Assembly (NCBI GenBank): GCA_902168185.1
Contig: CABHOV010000089.1
Span: 124,001-188,000 of the forward strand
DNA: 64,000 bases
Direction of reading: 5' to 3'
Source: an uncultured Bacteroides sp.
GTDB lineage: Bacteria; Bacteroidota; Bacteroidia; Cytophagales; Cyclobacteriaceae
Under the pieces are notes generated by a model, which was not told where the DNA came from, did not search any database, and saw only the letters and a list, made by a program, of their open reading frames with translations. The translations under genes and the position numbers were made by a program. Of the stretch, positions 49,402 through 58,111 are shown one piece after another (within the stretch, counting starts at the first letter, position 1; the number at the start of each line of letters is the position of its first letter).

Positions 49402-49432
49402 AGTGCATACTTACGCTGGGTAAATATGCACT
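49402..49432 (-). other. Intercistronic hairpin between molybdopterin subunit and cytochrome genes
   Basis: AGTGCATACTTAC / GTAAATATGCACT, a 13-bp stem with one G-T pair and a 5-nt loop. No T-tract follows on either strand, so transcript processing or differential stability is more plausible than termination. Confidence 0.5.
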
Positions 49433-49485
49433 ATATTTTTGTTGATATTTAAGTTATACTCTGCTTACGCTCTACTTGTATTTTT

Positions 49486-51654
49486 TTATACTTCCTCAAG
49501 GTTAAACGGCAGTTTGCGAATTCTCTTCGATGTCAGATCGAAAATTGCATTCGTTAATGCCGGTGCGAACGGAGGTAAACTTGGTTCACCAACACCGCCT
49601 GCTTTTTCCTCGTTGTCCATAATATGAACTTCAATTTCCGGAGTATCCGTAATGCGCGGCATCTTGTATGTATTAAAATTCTGTTCCACAGCTTTGCCAT
49701 CTTTGAAATGTGTAGCATGTGTAACAGCAGCACCCAGTGCCATAATTATACTACCTTCTATCTGCGCTTTGATGATGTCAGGGTTTACATACCAACCACA
49801 ATCCATCACTGCCCATACCTTGTCAACTTTTACTTTGCCATCAGCTTTCTTGGAGACCTTCACTATTTCGCCGACTATACTTGAGAAGCTTTCAGCTATA
49901 GCGACTCCATACCCCTCATTTTTCTTCCTTGATTTCCAACCTGAAACTTCCTCAAGCTTATTGATCAAATCGTGATATCGGCTTTCTTGTAAATGTTGTC
50001 TGCGGAACTCCAACGGATCTTTACCGGCTTTGAAGGCGAGTTCATCCATAAAGCTTTCAAATGCAAATGCATTTGTAGAAGCATATACTGATCTCCACCA
50101 CATCACAGGTATAGGTGCATCCAGTGGAGCATCAGAGAAGCTATAGTGTGGAAGCGAATTGAAGTATGTCTCCAGGAATCCTTCAGTAGCCGAACCGTTG
50201 TATGACTTCTTATCCGCATTAGGCCACTGGTGATCCATGTTCTGACCTGCAGAACGATGAAGGAAAGATTCTATATTTCCATTCGCATTTATCGAACCTT
50301 TGCATTGATACATCATACCCGGACGGAATGGCCCTTGTGTTGTATCATCTTCGCGCGACCATACTACTTGCACCGGTGCCTTTATTTCCTTGGAAATTAT
50401 AGCCGCTTCATGCGGATAATCCATAAACGCTTTACGACCAAATCCTCCTCCGAGGAAAGTCATATTCACGATAATTTTTTCTTTTGGCAATCCCAGAAGC
50501 GGACTTAAAAAATCCTGCACCCAATCAGGTCCCTGGATCGGTCCCCAGATCTCAAGTTTATCATCCTGATAATGCGCTACACAGTTAAGCGGTTCCATAC
50601 AACTATGCGATTCATATGGAGTTTCATATACCGCCTCTACCTTTTTATCTGATTTTTGAAATATACCTTCTGCGTTTCCTTTTGTTCGTACTGAAAGACT
50701 GTCACTGCTTTTCAGAGATTCGCTCATACGGGTATATAACTGCTCAGTACTCAAGTGTTCAAAGCCAGAATCATCCCATTCAACTTTTAAAACTTTTCTC
50801 CCTTGCATAGCAGCCCACAACGTATCGGCTACAACAGCAACACCTTCGCGGAAAGTAGAGAATACACTCATCTTTACTGCGAGCACATGTTTTATACCCG
50901 GTATCTTTTTAGTCTCCGTATCATCAAAACTTTTTACTTTACCCTGAAAGCGCGGATTACGTTCCACAACTGCATATAGCATTCCCGGTAATTTTTTATC
51001 GAGGCCGAAGATTGCTGTTCCATTTGTTTTTAAAGGAGTGTCCTGACGAGGAAGAGGCTTTCTGATAATTTTATACTCTTCCGGTAATTTTAACTTTACA
51101 TTTTTTGGTGGTTCAAGTTTAGATGCCTCCTGCACGAGTTCACCATAATGAAATTTCTTTCCGGAGGGTTTATGTATAACGTGGCCATTCTCGGCATAGC
51201 ACTCTGTCTTCGATGTATTCCATTTCTTGGCAGCCGCTTCCATTAACATTTCACGTGCAGATGCACTGAGCTTCAGTAATTTTTTATAGGAGCCGCGAAT
51301 AGTAGAACTTCCACCGGTAATCTGACTTCCATATTTTGCGTTGTTACCCTGTGCAAAAATAATATTGATATCGTTCAGGTTTACTTCCAGCTCTTCAGCA
51401 ATGATCTGCGGTATAGATTGAAAAGAACCTTGTCCCATCTCCGAACGGTGATTGGTAATGGTAACTTTACCGTTGGTATCTATGGTGATCCAGGCGTTCA
51501 GTTCGATGCCCAGGTTTTCTGCTGTTTCAAGATTTATAACTTCTGCCTCCTTGCCACTCGCAGGAAAATAAAATCCAATGCTAAGGGCAGCGCCTGTAAG
51601 ACTTGAAAGCTTAATGAAGTTTCTTCTGGATATACTTTTGGTAATTTCTTTCAT
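49486..51654 (-). CDS. Molybdopterin-binding subunit of a xanthine dehydrogenase-family hydroxylase (IorB-like)
   Basis: A 722-residue large subunit. A Tat-type signal (ISRRNFIKLSSLTGAALSIG) opens the protein, so the enzyme is exported folded. Cofactor-binding regions include EMGQGSFQSIPQIIAEEL, FLGGGFGRKAFMDYPHEAA and MWWRSVYASTNAFAFESFMD. The catalytic base is probably Glu690 in GGVGEPSLPPFAPALTNAIF. The order iorA-iorB with a separate cytochrome c is that of isoquinoline 1-oxidoreductase / periplasmic aldehyde dehydrogenase types. The substrate cannot be told from sequence. Confidence 0.9.
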   Translation of the reverse strand: MKEITKSISRRNFIKLSSLTGAALSIGFYFPASGKEAEVINLETAENLGIELNAWITIDTNGKVTITNHRSEMGQGSFQSIPQIIAEELEVNLNDINIIFAQGNNAKYGSQITGGSSTIRGSYKKLLKLSASAREMLMEAAAKKWNTSKTECYAENGHVIHKPSGKKFHYGELVQEASKLEPPKNVKLKLPEEYKIIRKPLPRQDTPLKTNGTAIFGLDKKLPGMLYAVVERNPRFQGKVKSFDDTETKKIPGIKHVLAVKMSVFSTFREGVAVVADTLWAAMQGRKVLKVEWDDSGFEHLSTEQLYTRMSESLKSSDSLSVRTKGNAEGIFQKSDKKVEAVYETPYESHSCMEPLNCVAHYQDDKLEIWGPIQGPDWVQDFLSPLLGLPKEKIIVNMTFLGGGFGRKAFMDYPHEAAIISKEIKAPVQVVWSREDDTTQGPFRPGMMYQCKGSINANGNIESFLHRSAGQNMDHQWPNADKKSYNGSATEGFLETYFNSLPHYSFSDAPLDAPIPVMWWRSVYASTNAFAFESFMDELAFKAGKDPLEFRRQHLQESRYHDLINKLEEVSGWKSRKKNEGYGVAIAESFSSIVGEIVKVSKKADGKVKVDKVWAVMDCGWYVNPDIIKAQIEGSIIMALGAAVTHATHFKDGKAVEQNFNTYKMPRITDTPEIEVHIMDNEEKAGGVGEPSLPPFAPALTNAIFDLTSKRIRKLPFNLEEV

Positions 51655-51733
51655 GATATAGGTATAAAGAACATGGAGTATAGCGATGCAGTATATATAG
51701 TATGAGGCTTACCTGCACACCGGTTGCCGGCAT

Positions 51734-52213
51734 CTATTTAATACTTGCTTTTTGATTCATCAGCTGTGATGCAGCTTTGATAGCTTTGCGTATACGAGGA
51801 TATGTACCACAACGGCATATATGTCCTTGCATAGCCATGTCGATATCTTTATCGGTAGGGTTAGGCGTTTTCTTGAGCAGCGCAGTGGCAGCCATGATTT
51901 GTCCGGATTGACAATAACCACATTGCGGCACTTGCTCAGCGATCCATGCTTGTTGTACCGGATGAGAGTTGTCAGATGAAAGTCCTTCGATGGTGACAAT
52001 ATCTTTGTTAGCTGCCGCTGAAACAGGAATGGAGCACGACCGAACCGGAGTGCCTCCCAAGTGTACTGTACATGCTCCGCATTGAGCAATACCACAACCA
52101 TACTTTGTACCGGTCAATCCTACTACATCACGAATAGCCCAGAGTAGCGGCATTTTAGGATCGACATCTACCGTATGATTTTTGTTGTTGATCTTTAAGG
52201 TGAGAGATGCCAT
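51734..52213 (-). CDS. 2Fe-2S subunit of the hydroxylase (IorA-like)
   Basis: A 159-residue electron-transfer subunit. The plant-type [2Fe-2S] site is [18 protein letters not shown], and the second, alpha-helical [2Fe-2S] site is [13 protein letters not shown] with [15 protein letters not shown]. No signal peptide, so it is presumably carried across with the Tat-exported large subunit. First gene of the minus-strand run. The 224-bp gap to the divergent DUF2141 gene carries no coding frame and no clear promoter consensus. Confidence 0.93.
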   Translation of the reverse strand: MASLTLKINNKNHTVDVDPKMPLLWAIRDVVGLTGTKYGCGIAQCGACTVHLGGTPVRSCSIPVSAAANKDIVTIEGLSSDNSHPVQQAWIAEQVPQCGYCQSGQIMAATALLKKTPNPTDKDIDMAMQGHICRCGTYPRIRKAIKAASQLMNQKASIK

Positions 52214-52437
52214 GATTATTATTTTGGGTTGGAACTAAGGTAAGTTACGAAATAACAATGAACGTGTTACTGCTGTTAAAGGAAGAATAGAGTGTAGCGT
52301 TCCAAAAAATGATTATTACGTATAAACGGTAACTTGTGGAAGACGAAAGGCATTCGTATTTCTGGCATAATTTTTTGATTACAGAAATAAACAGGGAAAC
52401 TGAAAGTGTTATATATTGAAAACTTAATCGGAGAGAT

Positions 52438-52863
52438 ATGAAAAAGCTTATAATGTTGTGTTTGATAGCAGGGTTAGCAGTAAATGTTATGGCACAAACA
52501 AAGTTGCAGGTAACGGTAAAGAATATAAAAGGACATAAAGGTGATATTCTCGTAGGTCTGTTTGATAACGATAAGGATTTTCCAAGAAATGCTATGGATG
52601 GAAAAGTTACGAAGGCATCGGGCAACGAGGTAACGGTTGTGTTTGAAAATGTAAAGCCCGGAAAATATGCTGTAAGTGTTTTACATGATGCTAACCGAAA
52701 TAAAGATCTGGATAAAAATAAACTCGGAATTCCGAAAGAAGGTTTTGGCTTTTCCAACAATGCGATGGGAGCTATAGGACCACCATCTTTCGAAAAAGCA
52801 CAGATCGATCTGCAGCCAGATCAAAAAGATTTGGATATCAGCATCGATATGAAGTATATGTGA
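52438..52863 (+). CDS. DUF2141 exported protein
   Basis: A 141-residue protein with signal peptide MKKLIMLCLIAGLAVNVMAQ and a DUF2141 beta-sandwich: LQVTVKNIKGHKGDILVGLF, VVFENVKPGKYAVSVLHDAN, then the acidic NRNKDLDKNKLGIPKEGFGF typical of the family. GGAGAG lies five bases before the ATG. Function unknown; presumably periplasmic. Divergent from the hydroxylase operon and convergent with the next gene. Confidence 0.85.
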   Translation: MKKLIMLCLIAGLAVNVMAQTKLQVTVKNIKGHKGDILVGLFDNDKDFPRNAMDGKVTKASGNEVTVVFENVKPGKYAVSVLHDANRNKDLDKNKLGIPKEGFGFSNNAMGAIGPPSFEKAQIDLQPDQKDLDISIDMKYM

Positions 52864-52872
52864 GATATCATG

Positions 52873-52902
52873 TATACTTCATAAATTTCTTAATGAAGTA
52901 TA
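52873..52902. terminator. Bidirectional hairpin between DUF2141 and TPR genes
   Basis: TATACTTCAT / ATGAAGTATA, 10-bp stem with a 10-nt loop, between two convergent stops. T-runs are poor, so terminator function is only likely from position. Confidence 0.45.
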
Positions 52903-52912
52903 GATCGCAAGA

Positions 52913-53686
52913 TCAGGATCCTTTAATTTCCTTTAGCAACGCGGTGCACCGCTCTTTACGCGGAATATCATCCGGTTCTTTTAGCGGTAAAGCCAGTGCT
53001 TGCTGAAGAAGCTTAACAGCTTCGTCATCCTCGTCCTGGTAATGATAGGCGGAGGCTTCACCAAACAGAAAAAGTATAGTATTAGGTTGAAGCGCGCTTG
53101 CTTTCTTTAGATTTTTAATAGCCGCATCCATCGATATATTTTCAGGAAGCCCTCCGAAAAAGAACTTGCATGCCATCTGTTCAATCCAGCTTAATCGCGC
53201 AAGCTCAAAATGCCATTTGCCTAAAATGAAATACGCAGGAGCAAAGGTTGAATCCATTTTAATCATGGCATCTGCCTCTTGCCGGATGAGCTTGGCATCC
53301 TGAATTTTTTCGCGCGGTGAGCCTGCAACTTCAGTCATCAATCCCATCGAAATTATATAGGCAAGTCTGGATTCAATATCCTGATTGTTGATAGCTACAG
53401 AACGGATTGCATATGCTTTGGCCTTGCCATAGTATTTTTTCTTTTCCTCTTTTTTATCGGCTGGTAAACGTCCTCCTATATTAGAGAGCATCCGGCTTGC
53501 ATGTGTTAACGCTTGCGCGTGATGTGGATTTGATTTTATGCACAACTCATATTTCTCAAGGGCCGCCTCGACTTTAAATTCTTTTTCGAGATGCATACCC
53601 TCCGAGAATCGATCGGGTGTTTGTGCCCAGACAAAGGAGACGATGAAGCAAAAACTTAGAACAACGGAGCCTGATAATATTTTCAT
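52913..53686 (-). CDS. Exported TPR protein resembling RMD (regulator of microtubule dynamics) family
   Basis: A 257-residue protein with signal peptide MKILSGSVVLSFCFIVSFVW. Its TPR region resembles eukaryotic RMDN proteins and their bacterial relatives: RLAYIISMGLMTEVAGSPRE, then PAYFILGKWHFELARLSW, then FFGGLPENISMDAAIKNLKKA. Function in bacteria is unknown. It overlaps the upstream cytochrome gene by 4 bp, so it belongs to the Sco/HemJ operon. Confidence 0.75.
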   Translation of the reverse strand: MKILSGSVVLSFCFIVSFVWAQTPDRFSEGMHLEKEFKVEAALEKYELCIKSNPHHAQALTHASRMLSNIGGRLPADKKEEKKKYYGKAKAYAIRSVAINNQDIESRLAYIISMGLMTEVAGSPREKIQDAKLIRQEADAMIKMDSTFAPAYFILGKWHFELARLSWIEQMACKFFFGGLPENISMDAAIKNLKKASALQPNTILFLFGEASAYHYQDEDDEAVKLLQQALALPLKEPDDIPRKERCTALLKEIKGS

Positions 53687-54204
53687 TTTGCAGTGGAACT
53701 ACGATTAGGATTTGATTCATCGACACACCGGTTCAGTATATTCGTAATTTCCTGCAGTTCTATACTATCGCGTTTATGATCCCAGGTATTATATAGATAG
53801 GTTGTTATCTCTGCAATTTCAAGGTCTGTAAGTGAAGGTATACCCGGCATACTTTTATTAAAGCTTTTTCCATTTACGATCAGTTCACCATCTATACCAT
53901 GCCGCATCAGGCAAACAACGGCTTCAAAATTCTGATCTACAAAATCAGATTTCGCAAGTGGTGGATATAGCAGACCCAGGCCTGTACCATTTTTCTGGTG
54001 GCAATTACTGCAATGCTTTATATAGAGCTGCTCCCCCTGAACGTAATATTGTTGCTGCTTAATAGACGATGATGAAGATATGTTGGAGTCCGTTTTCTTT
54101 TCACGACAACCCTGCAAACTCAAAGCGAAAAGCAGAAGGCCTAAAGCGAAGAGCTTTACGGCTGAAGTCACACGATATATAGCTTTTGGCTTATGGTTCT
54201 TCAT
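53683..54204 (-). CDS. Lipoprotein c-type cytochrome (Sco operon)
   Basis: A 173-residue protein with a lipobox (LQGC, Cys33) and monohaem motif CSNCH. It shares with the cytochrome at 48964-49374 the stretch PPLAKSD, a GIDGELIVNGKSFNKSMPGI block and YLYNTWDHKRD, so the two are paralogues. It abuts the Sco gene without a spacer and overlaps the TPR gene by 4 bp. Confidence 0.9.
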   Translation of the reverse strand: MKNHKPKAIYRVTSAVKLFALGLLLFALSLQGCREKKTDSNISSSSSIKQQQYYVQGEQLYIKHCSNCHQKNGTGLGLLYPPLAKSDFVDQNFEAVVCLMRHGIDGELIVNGKSFNKSMPGIPSLTDLEIAEITTYLYNTWDHKRDSIELQEITNILNRCVDESNPNRSSTAK

Positions 54205-54864
54205 TTAGTTCTCCTTCACATATTCTTTCTTCAGGCGCTGTATATCTGCAAGCAAGCGATTTACATCTTCCTCTTTTGTGCCATCGTACTTACCACGGAT
54301 TCTACGGTCTTTATCAATTAGCAAGAAAGCTCCGCTGTGTATAAAACCATCCGGCTCTGATTTATCTTCCATGGCGGTGGCGAAGTAACTGGTTTGTGCA
54401 ATCTTATAAATGTCTTCTTTCGACCCGGTAACAAAATGCCACTTGTCACTTTTAACTCCCAGACGTTCTGCATAGTCATGGAGCAACCCTACGGTATCAT
54501 ATTCCGGATCTATACTATGCGATAGTAACAATACATCCGGTTCATTTTGAATCGAATCATATACCCGGAGCATTTGTGTTTTCATGATTGGACAAATCGT
54601 GCGGCATGATGTGAAGAAAAAATCAGCCACATAAATTTTGTCCTTGAAAGTATCATTTGTTACAGCGGCACTATCCTGGTCTACAAATTTGAATTCACCG
54701 ATGGTGTGATATACTGTATCTGTTCCTTCTACCTCACGCTCGCCAAAAATAGGTAGCGGATTTTCCTTCTTTGTACATGCGGAAGTTAAAATGCTAAATA
54801 CGATAAGTAAAGAAGCCGCTCCTCTCACTATTGACTGCTGACCATTGACCAATGACTTATTCAT
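54205..54864 (-). CDS. Sco1/SenC/PrrC-family protein
   Basis: A 219-residue thioredoxin-fold lipoprotein (lipobox LTSAC, Cys30). The metal/redox motif FFFTSCRTICPIMKTQM has CxxxC, and the conserved His is in DGFIHSGAFLLID. Sco proteins deliver copper to the CuA site of cytochrome oxidase or act as thiol reductases. The N-terminal MNKSLVNGQQSIVRG is encoded partly by a short degenerate repeat (54826-54856). A GTG at 54828 could be an older start. The gene overlaps the HemJ-like gene by 8 bp. Confidence 0.92.
   Translation of the reverse strand: MNKSLVNGQQSIVRGAASLLIVFSILTSACTKKENPLPIFGEREVEGTDTVYHTIGEFKFVDQDSAAVTNDTFKDKIYVADFFFTSCRTICPIMKTQMLRVYDSIQNEPDVLLLSHSIDPEYDTVGLLHDYAERLGVKSDKWHFVTGSKEDIYKIAQTSYFATAMEDKSEPDGFIHSGAFLLIDKDRRIRGKYDGTKEEDVNRLLADIQRLKKEYVKEN
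54826..54856. repeat. Degenerate TTGACC-type tandem repeat in the Sco N-terminus
   Basis: Plus strand reads CACTATTGACTGCTGACCAT then TGACCAATGAC: successive TTGACT/CTGACC/TTGACC/AATGAC units. It is out of keeping with surrounding sequence and lies where the HemJ-like and Sco genes overlap. Confidence 0.35.
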
Positions 54865-55393
54865 CTTTCCTTGTTTTTTTATAGACTTTGATTCCTACCA
54901 TAATCAGGATTGTTACTACCAGTAATCCTGCAATGCCCCATAGCATACTGAGCGCGTCCTTGAGTACAATTAAAAATACAATACTGATCAGAAACAGAGT
55001 AGATACTTCATTCCATACCCGCATTTGCTGAGAAGTGTACTTTACAATTCCTTTAGACAACTGGTTTAATAATACCTGCAATGAAACGTGGTATATATAT
55101 AGAAAAAAAACCAGCGTAAGCTTGATGTGCATGAATCCCATCGTTAGCCACTGCGGCTGATCGATAAGAAGAGAAGTGCCCATGCCTGCAGTAATAATTG
55201 CCGATGGCCAGGTAATGCCATACCAGAGGCGACCCGCCATCATGTTTAATTGGCGTACGAGAATGGATTTCTCCGGTTCATCTTTACCATGTGCTTCAAT
55301 GAGATAAACAAAAAGCCTCGGCATATAAAATAGTCCGGCAAACCAGGTAACAATAAATATAATGTGGACTGCTTTTAGATATAGGGAAGTCAT
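54857..55393 (-). CDS. HemJ/CopD-like membrane protein
   Basis: A 178-residue protein with four to five membrane helices. The start MTSLYLKAVHIIFIVTWFAG, then PRLFVYLIEAH, and later MAGRLWYGITWPSAIITAG and MGFMHIKLTLVFFLYIYHV match the HemJ family (protoporphyrinogen IX oxidase), with conserved His10 and a Lys in the third helix. HemJ belongs to the wider CopD-related superfamily, so a copper-related role is the alternative. It lies directly before the Sco gene. Confidence 0.8.
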   Translation of the reverse strand: MTSLYLKAVHIIFIVTWFAGLFYMPRLFVYLIEAHGKDEPEKSILVRQLNMMAGRLWYGITWPSAIITAGMGTSLLIDQPQWLTMGFMHIKLTLVFFLYIYHVSLQVLLNQLSKGIVKYTSQQMRVWNEVSTLFLISIVFLIVLKDALSMLWGIAGLLVVTILIMVGIKVYKKTRKDE

Positions 55394-55423
55394 GCGTGAT
55401 AGATCATTCGTGATACATGTCAG

Positions 55424-56221
55424 TTATAGAACGGATATTTTATCACCAACTTGTATTTGCAGATGATGGGTTGCAACCAGGTTTTGTCCGAAGTATACTT
55501 TGTTATTCTTGGTACGATACGATGCCAACGTCTTGAGAGGCTCTGCACCTCTTACGGCAGTATCCTGGTTCACGGTAGTAAGTATACATCTGGCGCAGGG
55601 CTTCACGGCTGTAAAACCATTTGAGCCTATTATAAAGTTTCTCCAATCATCTTCTTCAAATGGATCTCCACCAGTAAATACAAAATTAGGACGGAACCGA
55701 TTCATGGGTACAGGTTCTTGTAGCCTTGTGTTAAGATCGTCCAATGATGCCTGCCCGATAATCAGGAAGGGGTATGCATCCGCAAGACTAACATGTTCAT
55801 CGTTTACTTTATAAGTAGCGTCAACAGGTCGTTCGTTTTCTTCCGGAAAAAATACAAGCCTGCATTTCATCCCGAGCAGGTCAGAAAACCATTGACTATA
55901 GATGGGACTTACTTCATTTGCGTGCACACGGTCATCCCAGATTTGAACCAATTGTGCCGGTTCGCTTATAGGGGGCACTATCGGGAGAGCGATACTTTCT
56001 TGCTGATGGCGGATGGTTAATTGCGTATCCTCAATTGATAATTTGAACAACGCCATCTTTGGGTATACCCGTTGCGTCATGAATTTACCTTCTTCATCGA
56101 TCAGCATAAACCGCCTGTCATATAGAAGACCTTTTTCCATAACTTTACAGGATGATAACCGTATTCCTCCCAATGACTTCACAGGGTAAATCCAGATTTC
56201 ACTGAGTCGTAGATCCTTCAT
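55424..56221 (-). CDS. MOSC-domain protein (YcbX/mARC-like)
   Basis: A 265-residue protein. The N-terminal MOSC beta-barrel region starts LSEIWIYPVKSLGGIRLSSC and has GLLYDRRFMLIDEEGKFMTQ; the C-terminal MOSC domain has FRPNFVFTGGDPFEEDDW and KPCARCILTTVNQDTAV, containing the cysteine that in mARC enzymes ligates molybdenum. Family members reduce N-hydroxylated compounds. A ferredoxin domain, present in YcbX, is absent here. First gene of the five-gene operon and a second Moco-linked protein near the hydroxylase locus. Confidence 0.85.
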   Translation of the reverse strand: MKDLRLSEIWIYPVKSLGGIRLSSCKVMEKGLLYDRRFMLIDEEGKFMTQRVYPKMALFKLSIEDTQLTIRHQQESIALPIVPPISEPAQLVQIWDDRVHANEVSPIYSQWFSDLLGMKCRLVFFPEENERPVDATYKVNDEHVSLADAYPFLIIGQASLDDLNTRLQEPVPMNRFRPNFVFTGGDPFEEDDWRNFIIGSNGFTAVKPCARCILTTVNQDTAVRGAEPLKTLASYRTKNNKVYFGQNLVATHHLQIQVGDKISVL

Positions 56222-56254
56222 GCAGGTACAATCAATTTTAGAAACTTAATGTAA

Positions 56255-56935
56255 ATGGCAACTTCAGCAGCAGCCCTCTGGTACTTCGAAAGCGTTAATC
56301 TCTACCACATCCTTTGCCCGCACAAAGTAAAGAAGATGGGCGATAAGCACGAGTTTATCCGCTATAAAAAAGATCAGTTTATTTATGTTCCCGAGGATGC
56401 CGCGTCTACTATTTATCTGATCGTTGACGGAAGAATTAAGATCGGGCATTACCTGGAGGATGGAAAGGAAGTTGTTTCGTCTATTCTTACCACCGGTGAA
56501 ATTTTTGGAGAGCTCGCGTTGGCAGGGGAGGACACGCGAAAAGATTACGCGCAGGCAATGTGTGAGGCCGTGATCTGCCCGCTGACTATTGAAGAACTAC
56601 GGGAGCTCATGTTTGAAAATAAAGAACTCAGTTTTAAGATCTTGAAACTGATAGGCCTGAGGTTGATGAAACTTGAGCGAAAGCTTGAACTCCTTGTATT
56701 TAAAGATGCGCGCACGCGTATTATAGAATTCCTGAAAGATACTGCAGCCTGGAAAGGAAAGAAGGTTGGCTTTGAAACGATGATCCCTACAAAACTTACA
56801 CACAAGGATATAGCTTCGCTTACGGGTACATCGCGCCAGACGGTAACAACTATCTTAAATGAATTAAAGGAACAGAACCTGATCAATTTTGACCGGAAGA
56901 AAATCCTGATCCGCGATATTGATAAGTTGCAATAG
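56255..56935 (+). CDS. Crp/Fnr-family transcriptional regulator
   Basis: A 226-residue regulator: cyclic-nucleotide-binding-like beta-roll (residues about 28-135, containing GDKHEFIRYKKDQFIYVPED and GEIFGELALAGE) and a Crp-type winged helix (LTHKDIASLTGTSRQTVTTI). Two cysteines at residues about 21 and 103 are not arranged as the Fnr iron-sulfur set. It starts 33 bp from the divergent MOSC gene and is a plausible regulator of that operon. Confidence 0.9.
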   Translation: MATSAAALWYFESVNLYHILCPHKVKKMGDKHEFIRYKKDQFIYVPEDAASTIYLIVDGRIKIGHYLEDGKEVVSSILTTGEIFGELALAGEDTRKDYAQAMCEAVICPLTIEELRELMFENKELSFKILKLIGLRLMKLERKLELLVFKDARTRIIEFLKDTAAWKGKKVGFETMIPTKLTHKDIASLTGTSRQTVTTILNELKEQNLINFDRKKILIRDIDKLQ

Positions 56936-57035
56936 TTATAGGTGTATTTCGATTCTTTTGCCTATTTCTAAAATATTTTATTTTTCTTCTGTAACAACCA
57001 CTACACCTCAGCGTCTTGTATTTGAATTTCAACGG

Positions 57036-57548
57036 ATGAACCTCGAATCTTTTCAAACCCAGGTATTGCCAGTCAAAAACAAGCTTTTTCGCTTTGCCCT
57101 GAAATTTGTAGGCAGCGAAGAAGAAGCGAAAGACGTTGTGCAGGAAGTATTTATCAGGGTATGGAATGGACGTGAGCAAATGAATGAGGTACAAAACTGG
57201 GAGGCCTGGTGTATGCGCATCACCAGAAATCTTTCACTCGACCGCATTCGCTCGATGAACCGGAAACAGACTCATCCGATTGAAGAAAGTTTTAATGTTC
57301 AACACGAAGCGTTAACGCCGCATGAATCAACCGAAATACATGAGAGTATGCAGCGAATCAATCAATTGATAGCAGCGTTGCCCGAGAAGCAGCGTCAGGT
57401 AATACACCTTCGGGATGTGGAAGGGTATAGTTACAACGAGATTTGTGATATTCTCGAACTGGATATGAACCAGGTAAAAGTGAACCTGTTCAGAGCCAGA
57501 AATGCAGTGCGCGAAAAACTGACGAAGATTAATGCTTATGGACTCTAA
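57036..57548 (+). CDS. ECF RNA polymerase sigma factor
   Basis: A 170-residue sigma-70 family factor. Region 2 reads FALKFVGSEEEAKDVVQEVF with IRVWNGREQ and ARNLSLDRIRSMNRK-like RNLSLDRIRS; region 4 reads LPEKQRQVIHLRDVEGYSYN then EICDILELDMNQVKVNLFRA. A longer frame from 56919 would overlap the Crp gene and add an unconserved stretch; ATG 57036 gives the canonical length. It overlaps the next gene by 11 bp. Confidence 0.93.
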   Translation: MNLESFQTQVLPVKNKLFRFALKFVGSEEEAKDVVQEVFIRVWNGREQMNEVQNWEAWCMRITRNLSLDRIRSMNRKQTHPIEESFNVQHEALTPHESTEIHESMQRINQLIAALPEKQRQVIHLRDVEGYSYNEICDILELDMNQVKVNLFRARNAVREKLTKINAYGL

Positions 57549-58050
57549 CCGGATTGAAGAATTACTAAACAAGTACTGGAACTGCGAGACTTCTCTCGAA
57601 GAAGAGCAGCAGCTGCGCGAGTACTTTAAAGGTGGAGGTATACCCGAGCAATGGAAAGAGACCGCTGCTTTGTTCCGCTACTTTGAAGAGAATAAAAAAA
57701 AGGCGTTAAGCGATCTTGCTTTTGATGCTGAGGTTTTAAAAAACGTGAATCCTCCCAAGCAAGGTAAACTTGTAAAACTCTTTTATAACTCGATGCGCAT
57801 TGCTGCTGGAGTAGCCGTGGTAATGATGGCTGTATGGTTTGTACGCAAAGAGGTTCGGCAAACAACGCCACAACAGGTTGTTGATACATATGATGATCCG
57901 CAGCTGGCCTTTGAAGAAACTAAAAAAGCATTGCTGATGATCTCAAAGAGTTTCGGTAAAGCAGAAAACCAGGCAAAAAAAATAAACATGTTTAACGAGG
58001 CGCAGGAAGAAATTCAAAAGAAAGAAAAGGAGAAGAATAAAAACCTTTAA
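57538..58050 (+). CDS. Putative anti-sigma factor (single-span membrane protein)
   Basis: A 170-residue protein from ATG 57538, overlapping the sigma factor gene by 11 bp. The N-terminal cytoplasmic domain (DSNRIEELLNKYWNCETSLE, then EEQQLREYF) resembles the start of Bacteroidetes anti-sigma/zinc-finger-less proteins. A membrane helix follows (AAGVAVVMMAVWFV, about residues 86-100), then a charged C-terminus ending KKEKEKNKNL. Role is inferred from coupling to the sigma factor. No HxxxCxxC zinc motif. Confidence 0.75.
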   Translation: MDSNRIEELLNKYWNCETSLEEEQQLREYFKGGGIPEQWKETAALFRYFEENKKKALSDLAFDAEVLKNVNPPKQGKLVKLFYNSMRIAAGVAVVMMAVWFVRKEVRQTTPQQVVDTYDDPQLAFEETKKALLMISKSFGKAENQAKKINMFNEAQEEIQKKEKEKNKNL

Positions 58051-58111
58051 AGGTATATGTACATACACACACCGCCACACCGTAAAAATCAAACATGAAA
58101 AACATATAATT

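Noticed and set aside
52245-52760. 171-codon minus-strand open frame opposite the DUF2141 gene
   Set aside because: The plus-strand gene has a signal peptide and a known domain; the antisense translation is Ser/Phe-rich noise. It also covers the spacer, which has no other coding signal.
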